Source: Niastella sp. OAS944
GTDB taxonomy: Bacteria; Bacteroidota; Bacteroidia; Chitinophagales; Chitinophagaceae
Direction of reading: 5' to 3'
Length of the DNA stretch: 64,000 nt
Assembly: GCA_024809215.1 (NCBI GenBank)
Contig: JANUBW010000004.1
Span: 372,001-436,000, forward strand
In this document: positions 36,709 to 44,368 of the stretch, in pieces
Position numbering within the stretch: the stretch's first letter is position 1
Layout of the letters: every line of letters starts with the position of its first letter
Position numbers and translations under genes: made by a program
The notes under the pieces: model-generated
Seen by the model: the letters and a program-made list of their open reading frames with translations, nothing else
Databases searched by the model: none
Told to the model about the DNA's origin: nothing

Positions 36709-37357
36709 ACTTACTTGATATTGGGTAATTAGACGGAAATGGGATCGTATGGGTTGGCAATTTAAGTTGAAAAGTTGACAGGTTAACAAGTTGACAAGGG
36801 TTTGTTAGCAAACCTGGTGAAAATGGGCGACTGAATTGGAAAATGTCAGATAGACGTTTACTATGTTATTAAAGATGAGGCAGGGGTAACTCACTATGCC
36901 GTATTTGGTTTTAATATGCGATATCAGTAACCAACTATAGGGCGCCGGTAACTTAATATGCCGCATTTTGACCTAACTATGGTCTACCGGTAGTTTACAA
37001 TGCGTCATTCATAGCAAATTATCAGTTATCGATAATTAATTATGCCGTACAAGTAGCCATTTTTATATAGCATTTACAAACATGCGAGTCAAAGTTTCTC
37101 CTGCACGCGTCATAATTGACTACTTATGTATATAATCAGCTACCGATGGGTCATAGTTACCTACTGACGAGTCATAATTAATTTTCGATAACACGTATGT
37201 AATAACAGATGTGTTATAATTGAAGTTGCATAAAACATAATGAGTAATGGTAAATGAATAAATACCTACCGAAAAAGAATAGTGAACAACAGCTGATAAT
37301 TTTCAGATTTCCTGTTCCAGCTCATGTTTAATAAAGTTTACTTAATTTGCCGCCACT
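36709..37357. repeat. Non-coding region with a degenerate 21-nt-period array
   Basis: Positions 36763-36799 are an AAGTTGAC/GGTTAACA word array before the GH95 start. From about 36846 to 37326 the DNA falls into consecutive units of 21 nt (two of 20), each starting near A(A/C)YTA and with ATG, ACG or ATA at positions 9-11; later units end in GTCATAATT. At least eighteen successive units from 36888 to 37263 keep the register. No open frame or hairpin explains the period. It lies between the divergent GH95 and TPR genes. Confidence 0.75.
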
Positions 37358-38308
37358 ATGAGCGAGCAAGGATTTACCATGGAAGAAGCTTTTGAGCGGG
37401 AATTTCAGGCAACAATACCGCGGTATTTGTCGAAACCCGGCGTTAATGTTGACCTGCAACTTCGACATAAAGAAACTGATGAGGTAATGCGGTTTGCAGC
37501 TGCATTTCCCGAACAGTTTGAAAACTGGAAAACAATACAATCGCTGCCGGACAGGCGCGGACTTATATATTCCATTCTCGACAGTTTTATGGGCAACGAC
37601 CTGAAGCTGTGGCAGATAGTACAGCGGTTCACCGATGACCGCTATCCGCAACGGGCGCTGGAAATTGCCAATGCCCATGCCGACGAGAATGATAAATACA
37701 GTGCCGATTACTGGGCAGCTGTAGCCAAAGCCCATTTTATTTTAACCGATTATACCGAAGCGGACAAATGCGCCAATAACGCCCTGGTACTCGATGCCGG
37801 AAATGTTGGTGCAAAGATCGTACGTGCCGATGTGTTGCATATGACAGGAAAGGCCGAAGCGGCGCATGAATTGTACAATGAAGTACTGAAAGAAAGATTG
37901 CCACGTACAGGGGAAGAAATATCGTTAACCTTTATGCAACTGGTAGGGTTCGACGGCAACATTTTACCTTCACCGCTGTACGCACTCGACTGGCTGCAAA
38001 GCCACCCCGATACAGATGAAGATACCTGGGATAATGCCAGTGATGAATTTTATTACAGTCCGCATTTCAGGGCGCAACATGCCTATTATTTATTGCAGCA
38101 AAAAGAACCCATGAAAGGTTTTGTAAAGCTGTTTACCTTATCGAAAGAAATGCCGTGGTATAAGGAAGCTATTATCAACAGCTGGCATTTGATACATCAA
38201 TTAGGCCTGGCCGAAAACATGCCCGAGGGCAAAGCCTGGCTCGAAAGCATTATGGAAAGCAATAAGTGGGATGCGCATGACCATGGGATGCATAAGATGG
38301 AAATATAG
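37358..38308 (+). CDS. TPR-like helical protein of unknown function
   Basis: Cytoplasmic protein of 316 residues without signal peptide or membrane segment. The middle (about 100-180) contains tetratricopeptide-like helix pairs (DYWAAVAKAHFILTDYTEADKCANNALVLDAG, split as YWAAVAKAHF and TEADKCANNAL, then GKAEAAHELYNEVL). The C-terminal part is helical and acidic/aromatic. The ATG at 37358 is preceded by AT-rich sequence; no Shine-Dalgarno is needed in this phylum. It is followed by its own terminator. No partner is evident; the DEDTW and HPDTDED segments do not match a family I know. Probably a scaffold or housekeeping protein rather than part of the sugar loci. Confidence 0.75.
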   Translation: MSEQGFTMEEAFEREFQATIPRYLSKPGVNVDLQLRHKETDEVMRFAAAFPEQFENWKTIQSLPDRRGLIYSILDSFMGNDLKLWQIVQRFTDDRYPQRALEIANAHADENDKYSADYWAAVAKAHFILTDYTEADKCANNALVLDAGNVGAKIVRADVLHMTGKAEAAHELYNEVLKERLPRTGEEISLTFMQLVGFDGNILPSPLYALDWLQSHPDTDEDTWDNASDEFYYSPHFRAQHAYYLLQQKEPMKGFVKLFTLSKEMPWYKEAIINSWHLIHQLGLAENMPEGKAWLESIMESNKWDAHDHGMHKMEI

Positions 38309-38331
38309 TTAACGAGTTCATATAGCGAAAA

Positions 38332-38357
38332 GGCCCTCGATATCGGGGGCTTTTTTT
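38332..38357 (+). terminator. Rho-independent terminator after the TPR gene
   Basis: GC-rich 7-bp stem (38333-38339 with 38344-38350, one G-T pair) on a 4-nt loop followed by seven T residues, 24 bp after the TPR stop. Confidence 0.9.
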
Positions 38358-38372
38358 ATATTGGCAAGATGA

Positions 38373-38603
38373 TTATTTAGGAATTACCTCAGCATAGAAT
38401 TCCCGCTTAACCACTGAATCATTTTGTAAAACATGCCCCGGGTAATCGAACCCTTTTTTGAAAATTATTTCATTAAAATTTACATGTACAATGGGTTCAG
38501 TGCTTAACATCTCACTAGTTAAAGCACAACTGGTTGAATCGCCAGTTTTTCTAATAACGAATTTTAAGATTACGCTACTCACTTTAACCGGCAATTCAAC
38601 CAT
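38373..38603 (-). CDS. Small hypothetical protein
   Basis: A 76-residue open frame in an otherwise empty spacer. It has no signal peptide; the middle (SVILKFVIRKTGDST) could form two beta strands and the C-terminus (DYPGHVLQNDSVVKREFYAEVIPK) has a natural-looking composition. It converges on the TPR gene's terminator. It could be the tail of a decayed gene. I recognise no family. Confidence 0.35.
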   Translation of the reverse strand: MVELPVKVSSVILKFVIRKTGDSTSCALTSEMLSTEPIVHVNFNEIIFKKGFDYPGHVLQNDSVVKREFYAEVIPK

Positions 38604-38710
38604 TTAAACAGCAATCCTGTTTGTCTTTTTTGTAAGACATCCGGCAAGCGCAAATAATATCAGATATATTATTATTCTCATTTATTATTATTAGGCTTAC
38701 ACACCTATCG

Positions 38711-38801
38711 CCCAATCTTCACGAATTTGGGCTAATTTGTCACGGTTATTAAAAACCCGTTCTAATTTAAGCAGGCAACCCCAATCTTCGGTAATTTAGG
38801 G
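38711..38801. repeat. Two copies of a small hairpin-forming repeat
   Basis: CCCAATCTTC...AATTTGGG at 38711-38731 and CCCAATCTTC...AATTTAGGG at 38780-38801 are near-identical direct repeats. Each can fold on itself through the CCCAA/TTGGG or CCC/GGG ends. They lie 32 to 122 bp before the start of the next plus-strand gene and may be regulatory. Confidence 0.45.
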
Positions 38802-38832
38802 CATAAAATGCCTTAATCCTTAACGCCTGCTC

Positions 38833-40317
38833 ATGAGACCAATTCGGATACCATTATTTTCGATCATACTGTTTTTACTGACTTGCCAATTATCTCTGGC
38901 GCAGGCAAAAGAACCTGTAGCAGATAAGATCATCAATTTTCCTACCTCGTTCTTAAATAAAGTTCAGAACAAATATGCAAACATCGAAGACCGCCTGACC
39001 AAACAAACGGAGAAATACCTAATGCGTTTGGCCAAAAGAGAAAAGCGGTTAAAAAAGAAAATGGCTAAGGTTGATTCTGCAGCTGCGGAGCAAACTTTCG
39101 GCGATGTGGATGCACAATACGGTAAAATGCTGGCGGCAGTAAGGACCGACAGTTTACCCCTTAAAAAAGGAAGCGGCGCCTACATTCCCATGATCGACTC
39201 GGTGAAAACGAGCCTGGCATTCCTCGATAAGAACAATGCCATGCTGGGCCAGGGAAAAGAAGTGACCGATAAATTAAAAGGATCTGTTTCGCAGGTAAAC
39301 CAATTACAATCGAGGTTGCAGCAAAGTGAGCAGGTAAAAGCATTTATACAGCAACGTAAGCAACAAATAAAATCGTCGTTAAGTAAATTCAGCAGTGTGC
39401 CCAAAGGCATCATGAACGACTTCACCGATTTCAACAAAGAGGCATATTACTATAGTGCGCAATTGAAAGAGTATAAAGAAATGCTGAACGATCCTGATAA
39501 GATGGTTCAAAAAGGATTGTCGTTATTAAACAAGTTGCCCGCGTTTACCCAATTCATAAAGCAAAACAGTGAGCTGGCCAGCCTGTTCAGATTACCAGAT
39601 AATTACGGTACACCCCAAAGCCTGGCCGGATTGCAAACCCGCTCACAGGTGCAACAACAGATACAGTCGCAGCTATCGGGCGCCGGACCTAACGCACAAC
39701 AGTATTTGCAACAAAACTTACAGGCCGCCCAATCGCAATTGAACCAGTTAAAAGACAAAGTAAACAAACTGGGCGGCAGTGGCAGCGGCGATATGGACCT
39801 GCCCGATTTCAAACCCAATAACCAACGAACAAAGAGCTTCTGGCAACGCCTGGAATATGGCTCCAATATACAAACAGCCAAAAACAATTTCTTTCCTACC
39901 ACTACCGACCTGGGTATGAGTGTAGGTTATAAACTCACCGACAAAAGCGTGGTTGGCGTTGGCGCCAGTTATAAAATGGGTTGGGGAAAAGACATTAAGA
40001 ACATTGTTATTTCAACACAGGGTTTGGGCCTTCGCTCGTACATGGATGTAAAATTGAAAGGCAGCTTTTACGCCAGTGGCGGCTTTGAATATAATTACCA
40101 ACCTATTAGTGGCGACAGTTTATCTTCAACATCAGCAATGAACTGGAAGGATGTTTCCTCCTGGCAACAAAGCGGATTGGTTGGTATAAGCAAGATCATT
40201 TCTATAAAAAGCAAATTCTTTAAAAAGACCAAACTGCAATTGATGTGGGATGTGCTGAGCTATCAGCAGGTGCCAAGAACGCAGCCCGTGAAGTTTAGGG
40301 TGGGGTATAATTTTTAG
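38833..40317 (+). CDS. Coiled-coil protein with C-terminal outer-membrane beta-barrel-like domain
   Basis: A 494-residue exported protein with a signal peptide ending LSLAQ. Residues about 30-340 are helical with long Gln/Lys/Leu-rich coiled coils (QVNQLQSRLQQSEQVKAF, QYLQQNLQAAQSQLNQLKDKV). From about 350 onward alternating hydrophobic strands (LGMSVGYKL, VVGVGASYKMGW, GSFYASGGFEYNY) and a terminal FRVGYNF with C-terminal Phe indicate an outer-membrane barrel or porin-like domain. I know similar proteins only as hypotheticals near RHS genes in Bacteroidota; such a link is inference here, as the nearest RHS remnants are 4 kb away on the other strand. A role as a periplasm-spanning export or tethering protein is possible. 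Confidence 0.65.
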   Translation: MRPIRIPLFSIILFLLTCQLSLAQAKEPVADKIINFPTSFLNKVQNKYANIEDRLTKQTEKYLMRLAKREKRLKKKMAKVDSAAAEQTFGDVDAQYGKMLAAVRTDSLPLKKGSGAYIPMIDSVKTSLAFLDKNNAMLGQGKEVTDKLKGSVSQVNQLQSRLQQSEQVKAFIQQRKQQIKSSLSKFSSVPKGIMNDFTDFNKEAYYYSAQLKEYKEMLNDPDKMVQKGLSLLNKLPAFTQFIKQNSELASLFRLPDNYGTPQSLAGLQTRSQVQQQIQSQLSGAGPNAQQYLQQNLQAAQSQLNQLKDKVNKLGGSGSGDMDLPDFKPNNQRTKSFWQRLEYGSNIQTAKNNFFPTTTDLGMSVGYKLTDKSVVGVGASYKMGWGKDIKNIVISTQGLGLRSYMDVKLKGSFYASGGFEYNYQPISGDSLSSTSAMNWKDVSSWQQSGLVGISKIISIKSKFFKKTKLQLMWDVLSYQQVPRTQPVKFRVGYNF

Positions 40318-43027
40318 GTGCTTTATAAAAAAGCAACCACACAGTCAATTGGCTGCGTGGTTGTGGTTATCAATATAACAGTGAAAGCATTTGTAACGCA
40401 GTTGTAAATTGCCTCGGAAAACCAGTTTTTGGCATTGGCCATGATAGCAAGTATCCTAACGGCTTCCTCCCGGGCAAGTCTTAATGAAGCCGCTTATCGG
40501 TTATATACTGACCAGCAGACACAACGCGTATTATAATACATAGCTTTAGTAAACTGTTGAACTCTATTGCTTTTATGTTGAGATAAGAAGGGAATTATCT
40601 GCCTTTGGCGGGGCAGATCTTTTGAAAACCACAGACTTTTCTTAGAATGTGTTAGCATTGTTCGCAAACCAGCGAAGATTTTGCGAAGAAGGGTAAACTA
40701 TGCCTTTGCTCAGTCCCGCAGAAAGGCAATAGCATTCTAAAATGTCTCAACATGTCAAAGAAGCTTTAGCGTTATGGGAACGCTTTAAATACTCGTTTCA
40801 AGGTTTCCGGGTAACAAATTGGTTTTCCGGTTTTCCTGGGGGACCTATATGTTATAGAATCTAAACCCGATGCATACATCCATTCAATGCAGCCCCTATA
40901 TACACCAAAAACCTTGCCCTTTGTGTCAAAATCAACTTGATGATGATCAAGTTCGCTTGCCTTAATCTTCATATACCTGGCTTCGTTCCTGGTTCGTTCT
41001 ACGTTAACCTTTTGGCTACCCTTTTACTACCCAAACACTACCTCTTTCATAGGGAAAAACTAGTTTTTTACTACCCTTTTACTACCCCCTGTCATAGGGA
41101 AAATGGTAGTAAAACGGTAGTAAATGGGTAGTGTTTTACTGGAAAAAAGGTATAGAATGGGTTAACAAAAAGCGAAGCAAGAACGAAGAACGATCGAAGA
41201 ACTTAACTCTACAGCAGCCACATCACGTAAATCAAACACATTGTTTTTTTCCCCAAACTCATCCCGCAGTTAATAGCAGTTGACTTAAGGTTAAAGTAAG
41301 GTTGTAATAAGGTTTCGTTGCCCCTGCGGGGCAACAGGGGAGCAACAGGGGATAACCGCAATCTTATTACAACCTCAGTAAAATAGCAACAAGGGAGCAA
41401 GCAGGGGAGCAAGCAGGGAGCAACAAACAGCCTGTAAAGAGCACCGGAGGAGCAACAGGGGAGCAAGAAAAGCAGTGTGTCACCTGCGTTTTTTCGGTTT
41501 TCAAAATAAAGAGGGTCTACAATACGCATACCTATGTATAGTTGCTTCAGGATTTATTCTTCACGTGTATAGCTATTTCCGGACGAGACACTGGGTCCAA
41601 ACTCATCTTTGTTCGCAAATTCTTCGTACCTGCTTCGAGGCTGCTATGGGTCTTCTTCGCAAATTTGCGAACAACTTGCGAAGAAGGGTAAACTATGTCC
41701 CGGCTAAGGGTAAAAGAAACCCGAAGAAGGTACAACGTTTTAAGTTGACGAGTTAACAAGTTGACGAGTTGACAAGGATTCTATAATGCTTTTTATATCA
41801 ATATAGCTTCTTCAACCTGATTTGAAATTCAGTTTTGTAGAGGAATCACCATCCATAACCAAAATTATTCTACAACGCTATAGCCAACAAGCACCTGATC
41901 CTGTAAAGCAACATCAGGATTATCACTTGCTTATGTATAGTTGCTTTAGGATTTACTCTTCATGTGTATAGTTATATCAGGACGACGAGACAAGTTGTGA
42001 GGGAGTTGTGTAGGAGTTGCCTAAGAGTTGTCTGGGAGTTGTCTGAGAGTTGCCTGGGAATTGCCTTGCAGCAGTACAGTTCCTGTAGGATCCCTGTAGC
42101 GTCCGCGTACAGTATGTAGACCATCAGGCTACAAGTATACTACAATGCCGGTACCGACGATAATGTTAATGCGAACCTGTAAATCCAGACGGCATTTCTC
42201 CCGGGCTCTTCCGCACCTTGTTCTGACCTGGAGGCACCCACCTCCCGCCTTTCTCCCGGAATTCTCCCAGGTTCTCCTATGAAACGTTGGAAAAACCGGG
42301 AGAAGTGTGGGACAAGTGTGGGATGAGGTCGGGAGAAGGCCAGGAAATGGGTGGGAGAAATAGTTGGCGAGTTGACAGGTTAACAAGTTGACGAGTTGAC
42401 GAGGCTTCAGCGCGGCCTTCGCTTTTGAATTACATGGGTTTTGCCGCATAAACTTTAGGCTCCAAGGGAAGAATTAAGTTGATAAAAGTTGAAAGGTTGA
42501 TAAGGCGGCTGGGCGCTGAGCTGTAGGGGCTTATTATAATAACTTAGGCTTGAAGGTATACCCTACTTATGCCATATTTTCGCCCTGCTGTTACTGCGTC
42601 TTGGCACACCTGCCTCCACGCTCACTTCGCATCTGGACCACACATTCGCTGATTGATCGTTACCCAGACATTAACCCTAATACAATTCAGTTCTCGCTCA
42701 CTAAAAGCATTTAGAAAACTTATTGAAAGCCAATTTGTGCAAACACGTAACAAGGAGAGTTAGGAGCAGGATGAGCCGTTTCAAATCTTCATCAACAGTA
42801 AAGATGTAGCGTAGATATACCCATTGTGTGCCGGGCCTCAACCGGAGATGAGCCATGGTTGAACGCGGGATGTGCCATGGATGCGCCCAGTATCACCCCT
42901 ATTTAAAGCGCATTTCCTAAAAAGGTAATTGTGATTGCGTCAACACCAAAAGTACATACTACACATTGAATAAAATGTCACGTATATTGAGCGTTAGTAG
43001 CAAACCCAAACTGATATCCCAAACATC
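40318..43027. repeat. 2.7-kb non-coding region of nested inverted and direct word repeats
   Basis: No credible gene. It holds an 11-bp hairpin after the preceding gene (40334-40344 with 40353-40363, one mismatch). A mirror-ordered palindrome lies at about 40980-41205: TTCGTTC, GTTAACC and TACTACCC words on the left answered by GGGTAGT, GGTTAAC and GAACGAA words on the right. A hairpin cluster lies at 41300-41374 (12-bp perfect arms plus an inner 8-bp stem at 41317-41335). A perfect 16-bp palindrome is at 41656-41671 inside an 11-bp inverted repeat. GAGTTGYCTGG words fill 41999-42065, and CTCCCGG/CGGGAG inverted words 42195-42360. GTTGAC words are at 41741-41777, 42363-42404 and 42474-42504. 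A 60-nt dispersed repeat occurs at 41532-41589 and 41932-41991, and a 22-nt repeat at 40681-40702 and 41676-41697. Confidence 0.7.
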
Positions 43028-43324
43028 ATGCCTGACAAATCTGAAAAGAATAGACGTAATCAAATCCTGAGCGATCTGCGTAAAAAAGCGGAAGAAGAGT
43101 TCGAAAATAGCTTGCCCATGAGTAGAGATAGTTTCAAAAAGCTATTTAACTATTTGGACAACGAATTAAGTGAAAATGACTGTGACGACACAAATCGTTT
43201 AACCAGGTCGTTTCTCGACCAAACTGGCATTGCTAACAGCCAGGAAGTGCTGGGTTGACTTGCAGAAAAGGGCGGCCATTGTGATTGCGAAATATTAGCT
43301 AACGTTGAAGAACAATTTGAATAA
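43028..43324 (+). pseudogene. DUF2695-like gene interrupted by TGA
   Basis: Begins MPDKSEKNRRNQ and continues through PMSRDSFKKLFNYL and CDDTNRLTRSFL, which recall the small DUF2695 proteins. At 43256-43258 a TGA replaces the TGG (Trp) present at the same place in the second copy (46.35 kb). Beyond it the frame continues with LAEKGGHCDCEILANVEEQ to a TAA at 43322-43324, the expected DUF2695 ending. So the protein is cut at residue 76 of 98. The next gene starts one base after the natural stop, so the pair was once a compact two-gene operon. Function unknown. Confidence 0.7.
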
Positions 43325-43637
43325 TATGCCATCGATAAAAATAAGTATAGACAAATCTATCAGCGATCATCAACCCGGTTTTGTTGAATGCTCGTTTACC
43401 GATGCATGGGGTAAACAACACATAGTGCAAGAAAAAATACCAGTTGTTGCAGACAAATATTTAGACGCTAACAGTCACTATCCGCAAGAAGGCGGCATTG
43501 ACTGTGAAGTTTTAAAGAAGTGGGAAGACCAGGAAGGAAGAATAATCGTTACAGTTGACACAGTAAAACCCTGGGACATTGATAGGATTGAGGGGGTGCA
43601 GCAATTTGATTTGTTGGAGTTACAGATAGAAGATTAA
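43180..43637 (+). repeat. Left copy of a 457-bp direct repeat flanking an RHS tail
   Basis: This segment is repeated in the same orientation at 46265-46721 with clear but incomplete identity, including a one-base deletion in the right copy (AACCAGGTCG versus AACCAGTCG). The two copies bracket the RHS tail and its immunity gene. Confidence 0.85.
43326..43637 (+). CDS. Small protein paired with DUF2695 gene
   Basis: A 103-residue cytoplasmic protein starting MPSIKISID at the ATG 43326; the upstream TTG at 43305 lies inside the DUF2695 frame and is rejected. Beta-rich, acidic, with FVECSFTDAWGKQHIVQEK and GRIIVTVDTVKPWDI; no signal or membrane segment. It resembles short uncharacterised Bacteroidota proteins often seen beside RHS immunity regions, but I know no function. 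A second, broken copy is at 46410-46721. This copy has no visible damage. Confidence 0.6.
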   Translation: MPSIKISIDKSISDHQPGFVECSFTDAWGKQHIVQEKIPVVADKYLDANSHYPQEGGIDCEVLKKWEDQEGRIIVTVDTVKPWDIDRIEGVQQFDLLELQIED

Positions 43638-43833
43638 AAATTAAAAAATGACTGCAACCAATAACAGATTTTTTTCTGGGGTATGTGCGATCGGTAGTAG
43701 GGGTTGAACGTGGGCTTCATGGATGTTCCTAGGTTTCAAGCAGCTTTGATAGGGCTTGAAAAATAAAGATGGCGGAGAAATTTATCATCCCCACCGTCTT
43801 TAAAGTATAGATCATTAATAAAAAAAAGCGGCC

Positions 43834-43868
43834 TAAAAAAAATCAACCAGGTAGACTTTCCCAGGTTG
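43834..43868 (-). terminator. Terminator downstream of RHS immunity gene
   Basis: On the minus strand, CAACCTGG and CCTGGTTG pair with one mismatch over 8 bp and are followed by ATTTTTTTT. It begins 12 bp past the stop of the gene at 43881. Confidence 0.75.
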
Positions 43869-43880
43869 GGGAGAATCAAA

Positions 43881-44363
43881 TTAAAACTTCCCTGTTTGCC
43901 ATACTATTTTTTTATCTCTTTTGAATTGATCATAAACTGAATTTACCTCTCGTAGCTGAGGCAACTTAATATTCCTTTCTGACAAAAAAGACAAGAAATC
44001 CTTTTCCTTTAAAAATCCCTTTTCCTTACTTACACCAGGCAGCAAGACAAACCAAGCTTCCTTGCAATTATGGCCTCCTAATGATACTTCCCCTTTCGCA
44101 TGCACTAAAATTACACTATCGATTACACTTATTTCTTTAACATGGTGAATAGAAAGCTCAAGAAGTTGTGGAGTTTGGAGTTCTATCCGCCACTCACCTG
44201 GTAAAACATTCTTGGCTTCATAAGGCTTTATTAATGGAATTCTTTTGAGATCTAAACCTCCATCGTCCAAATAAAAATAATCTTCTTTTTTTACACTTCT
44301 TTTCCTGTAATTACAGGAAGTAAAGACATTAAATAGCAATATTATTATTAAGCATACTCTCAT
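43881..44363 (-). CDS. Putative RHS-toxin immunity lipoprotein
   Basis: 160 residues from the ATG at 44363, with a lipoprotein signal (MRVCLIIILLFNVFTSC, Cys17). The mature part is mixed alpha/beta (EWRIELQTPQLLELSIHHV, VSLGGHNCKEAWFVLLPG). It starts 5 bp after the end of the RHS tail, the usual place of a cognate immunity gene, and its export to the periplasmic side suggests the toxin acts there or at the membrane. No family recognised; role inferred from position. Confidence 0.6.
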   Translation of the reverse strand: MRVCLIIILLFNVFTSCNYRKRSVKKEDYFYLDDGGLDLKRIPLIKPYEAKNVLPGEWRIELQTPQLLELSIHHVKEISVIDSVILVHAKGEVSLGGHNCKEAWFVLLPGVSKEKGFLKEKDFLSFLSERNIKLPQLREVNSVYDQFKRDKKIVWQTGKF

Positions 44364-44368
44364 AAATT

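Noticed and set aside
36846..37326. CRISPR or satellite interpretation of the 21-nt array
   Set aside because: No conserved repeat with unique spacers; every unit is variable throughout and only the register is constant.
40334..40363. Terminator for the coiled-coil/barrel gene
   Set aside because: The hairpin exists but the T-run is on the minus-strand side only, so its role for the plus-strand gene is doubtful; kept only as part of the spacer description.
40772..40972. 66-codon minus-strand frame
   Set aside because: Composition is passable but it overlaps the edge of the large palindrome, has no homology I recognise and no partner signals.
41209..42449. Open frames of 70-106 codons in the non-coding region (for example 41209-41529 and 42129-42449, minus strand)
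   Set aside because: Their codons are translations of iterated words (Cys/Leu/Pro-rich, such as LLPCLLPCC); no start context, no family resemblance.
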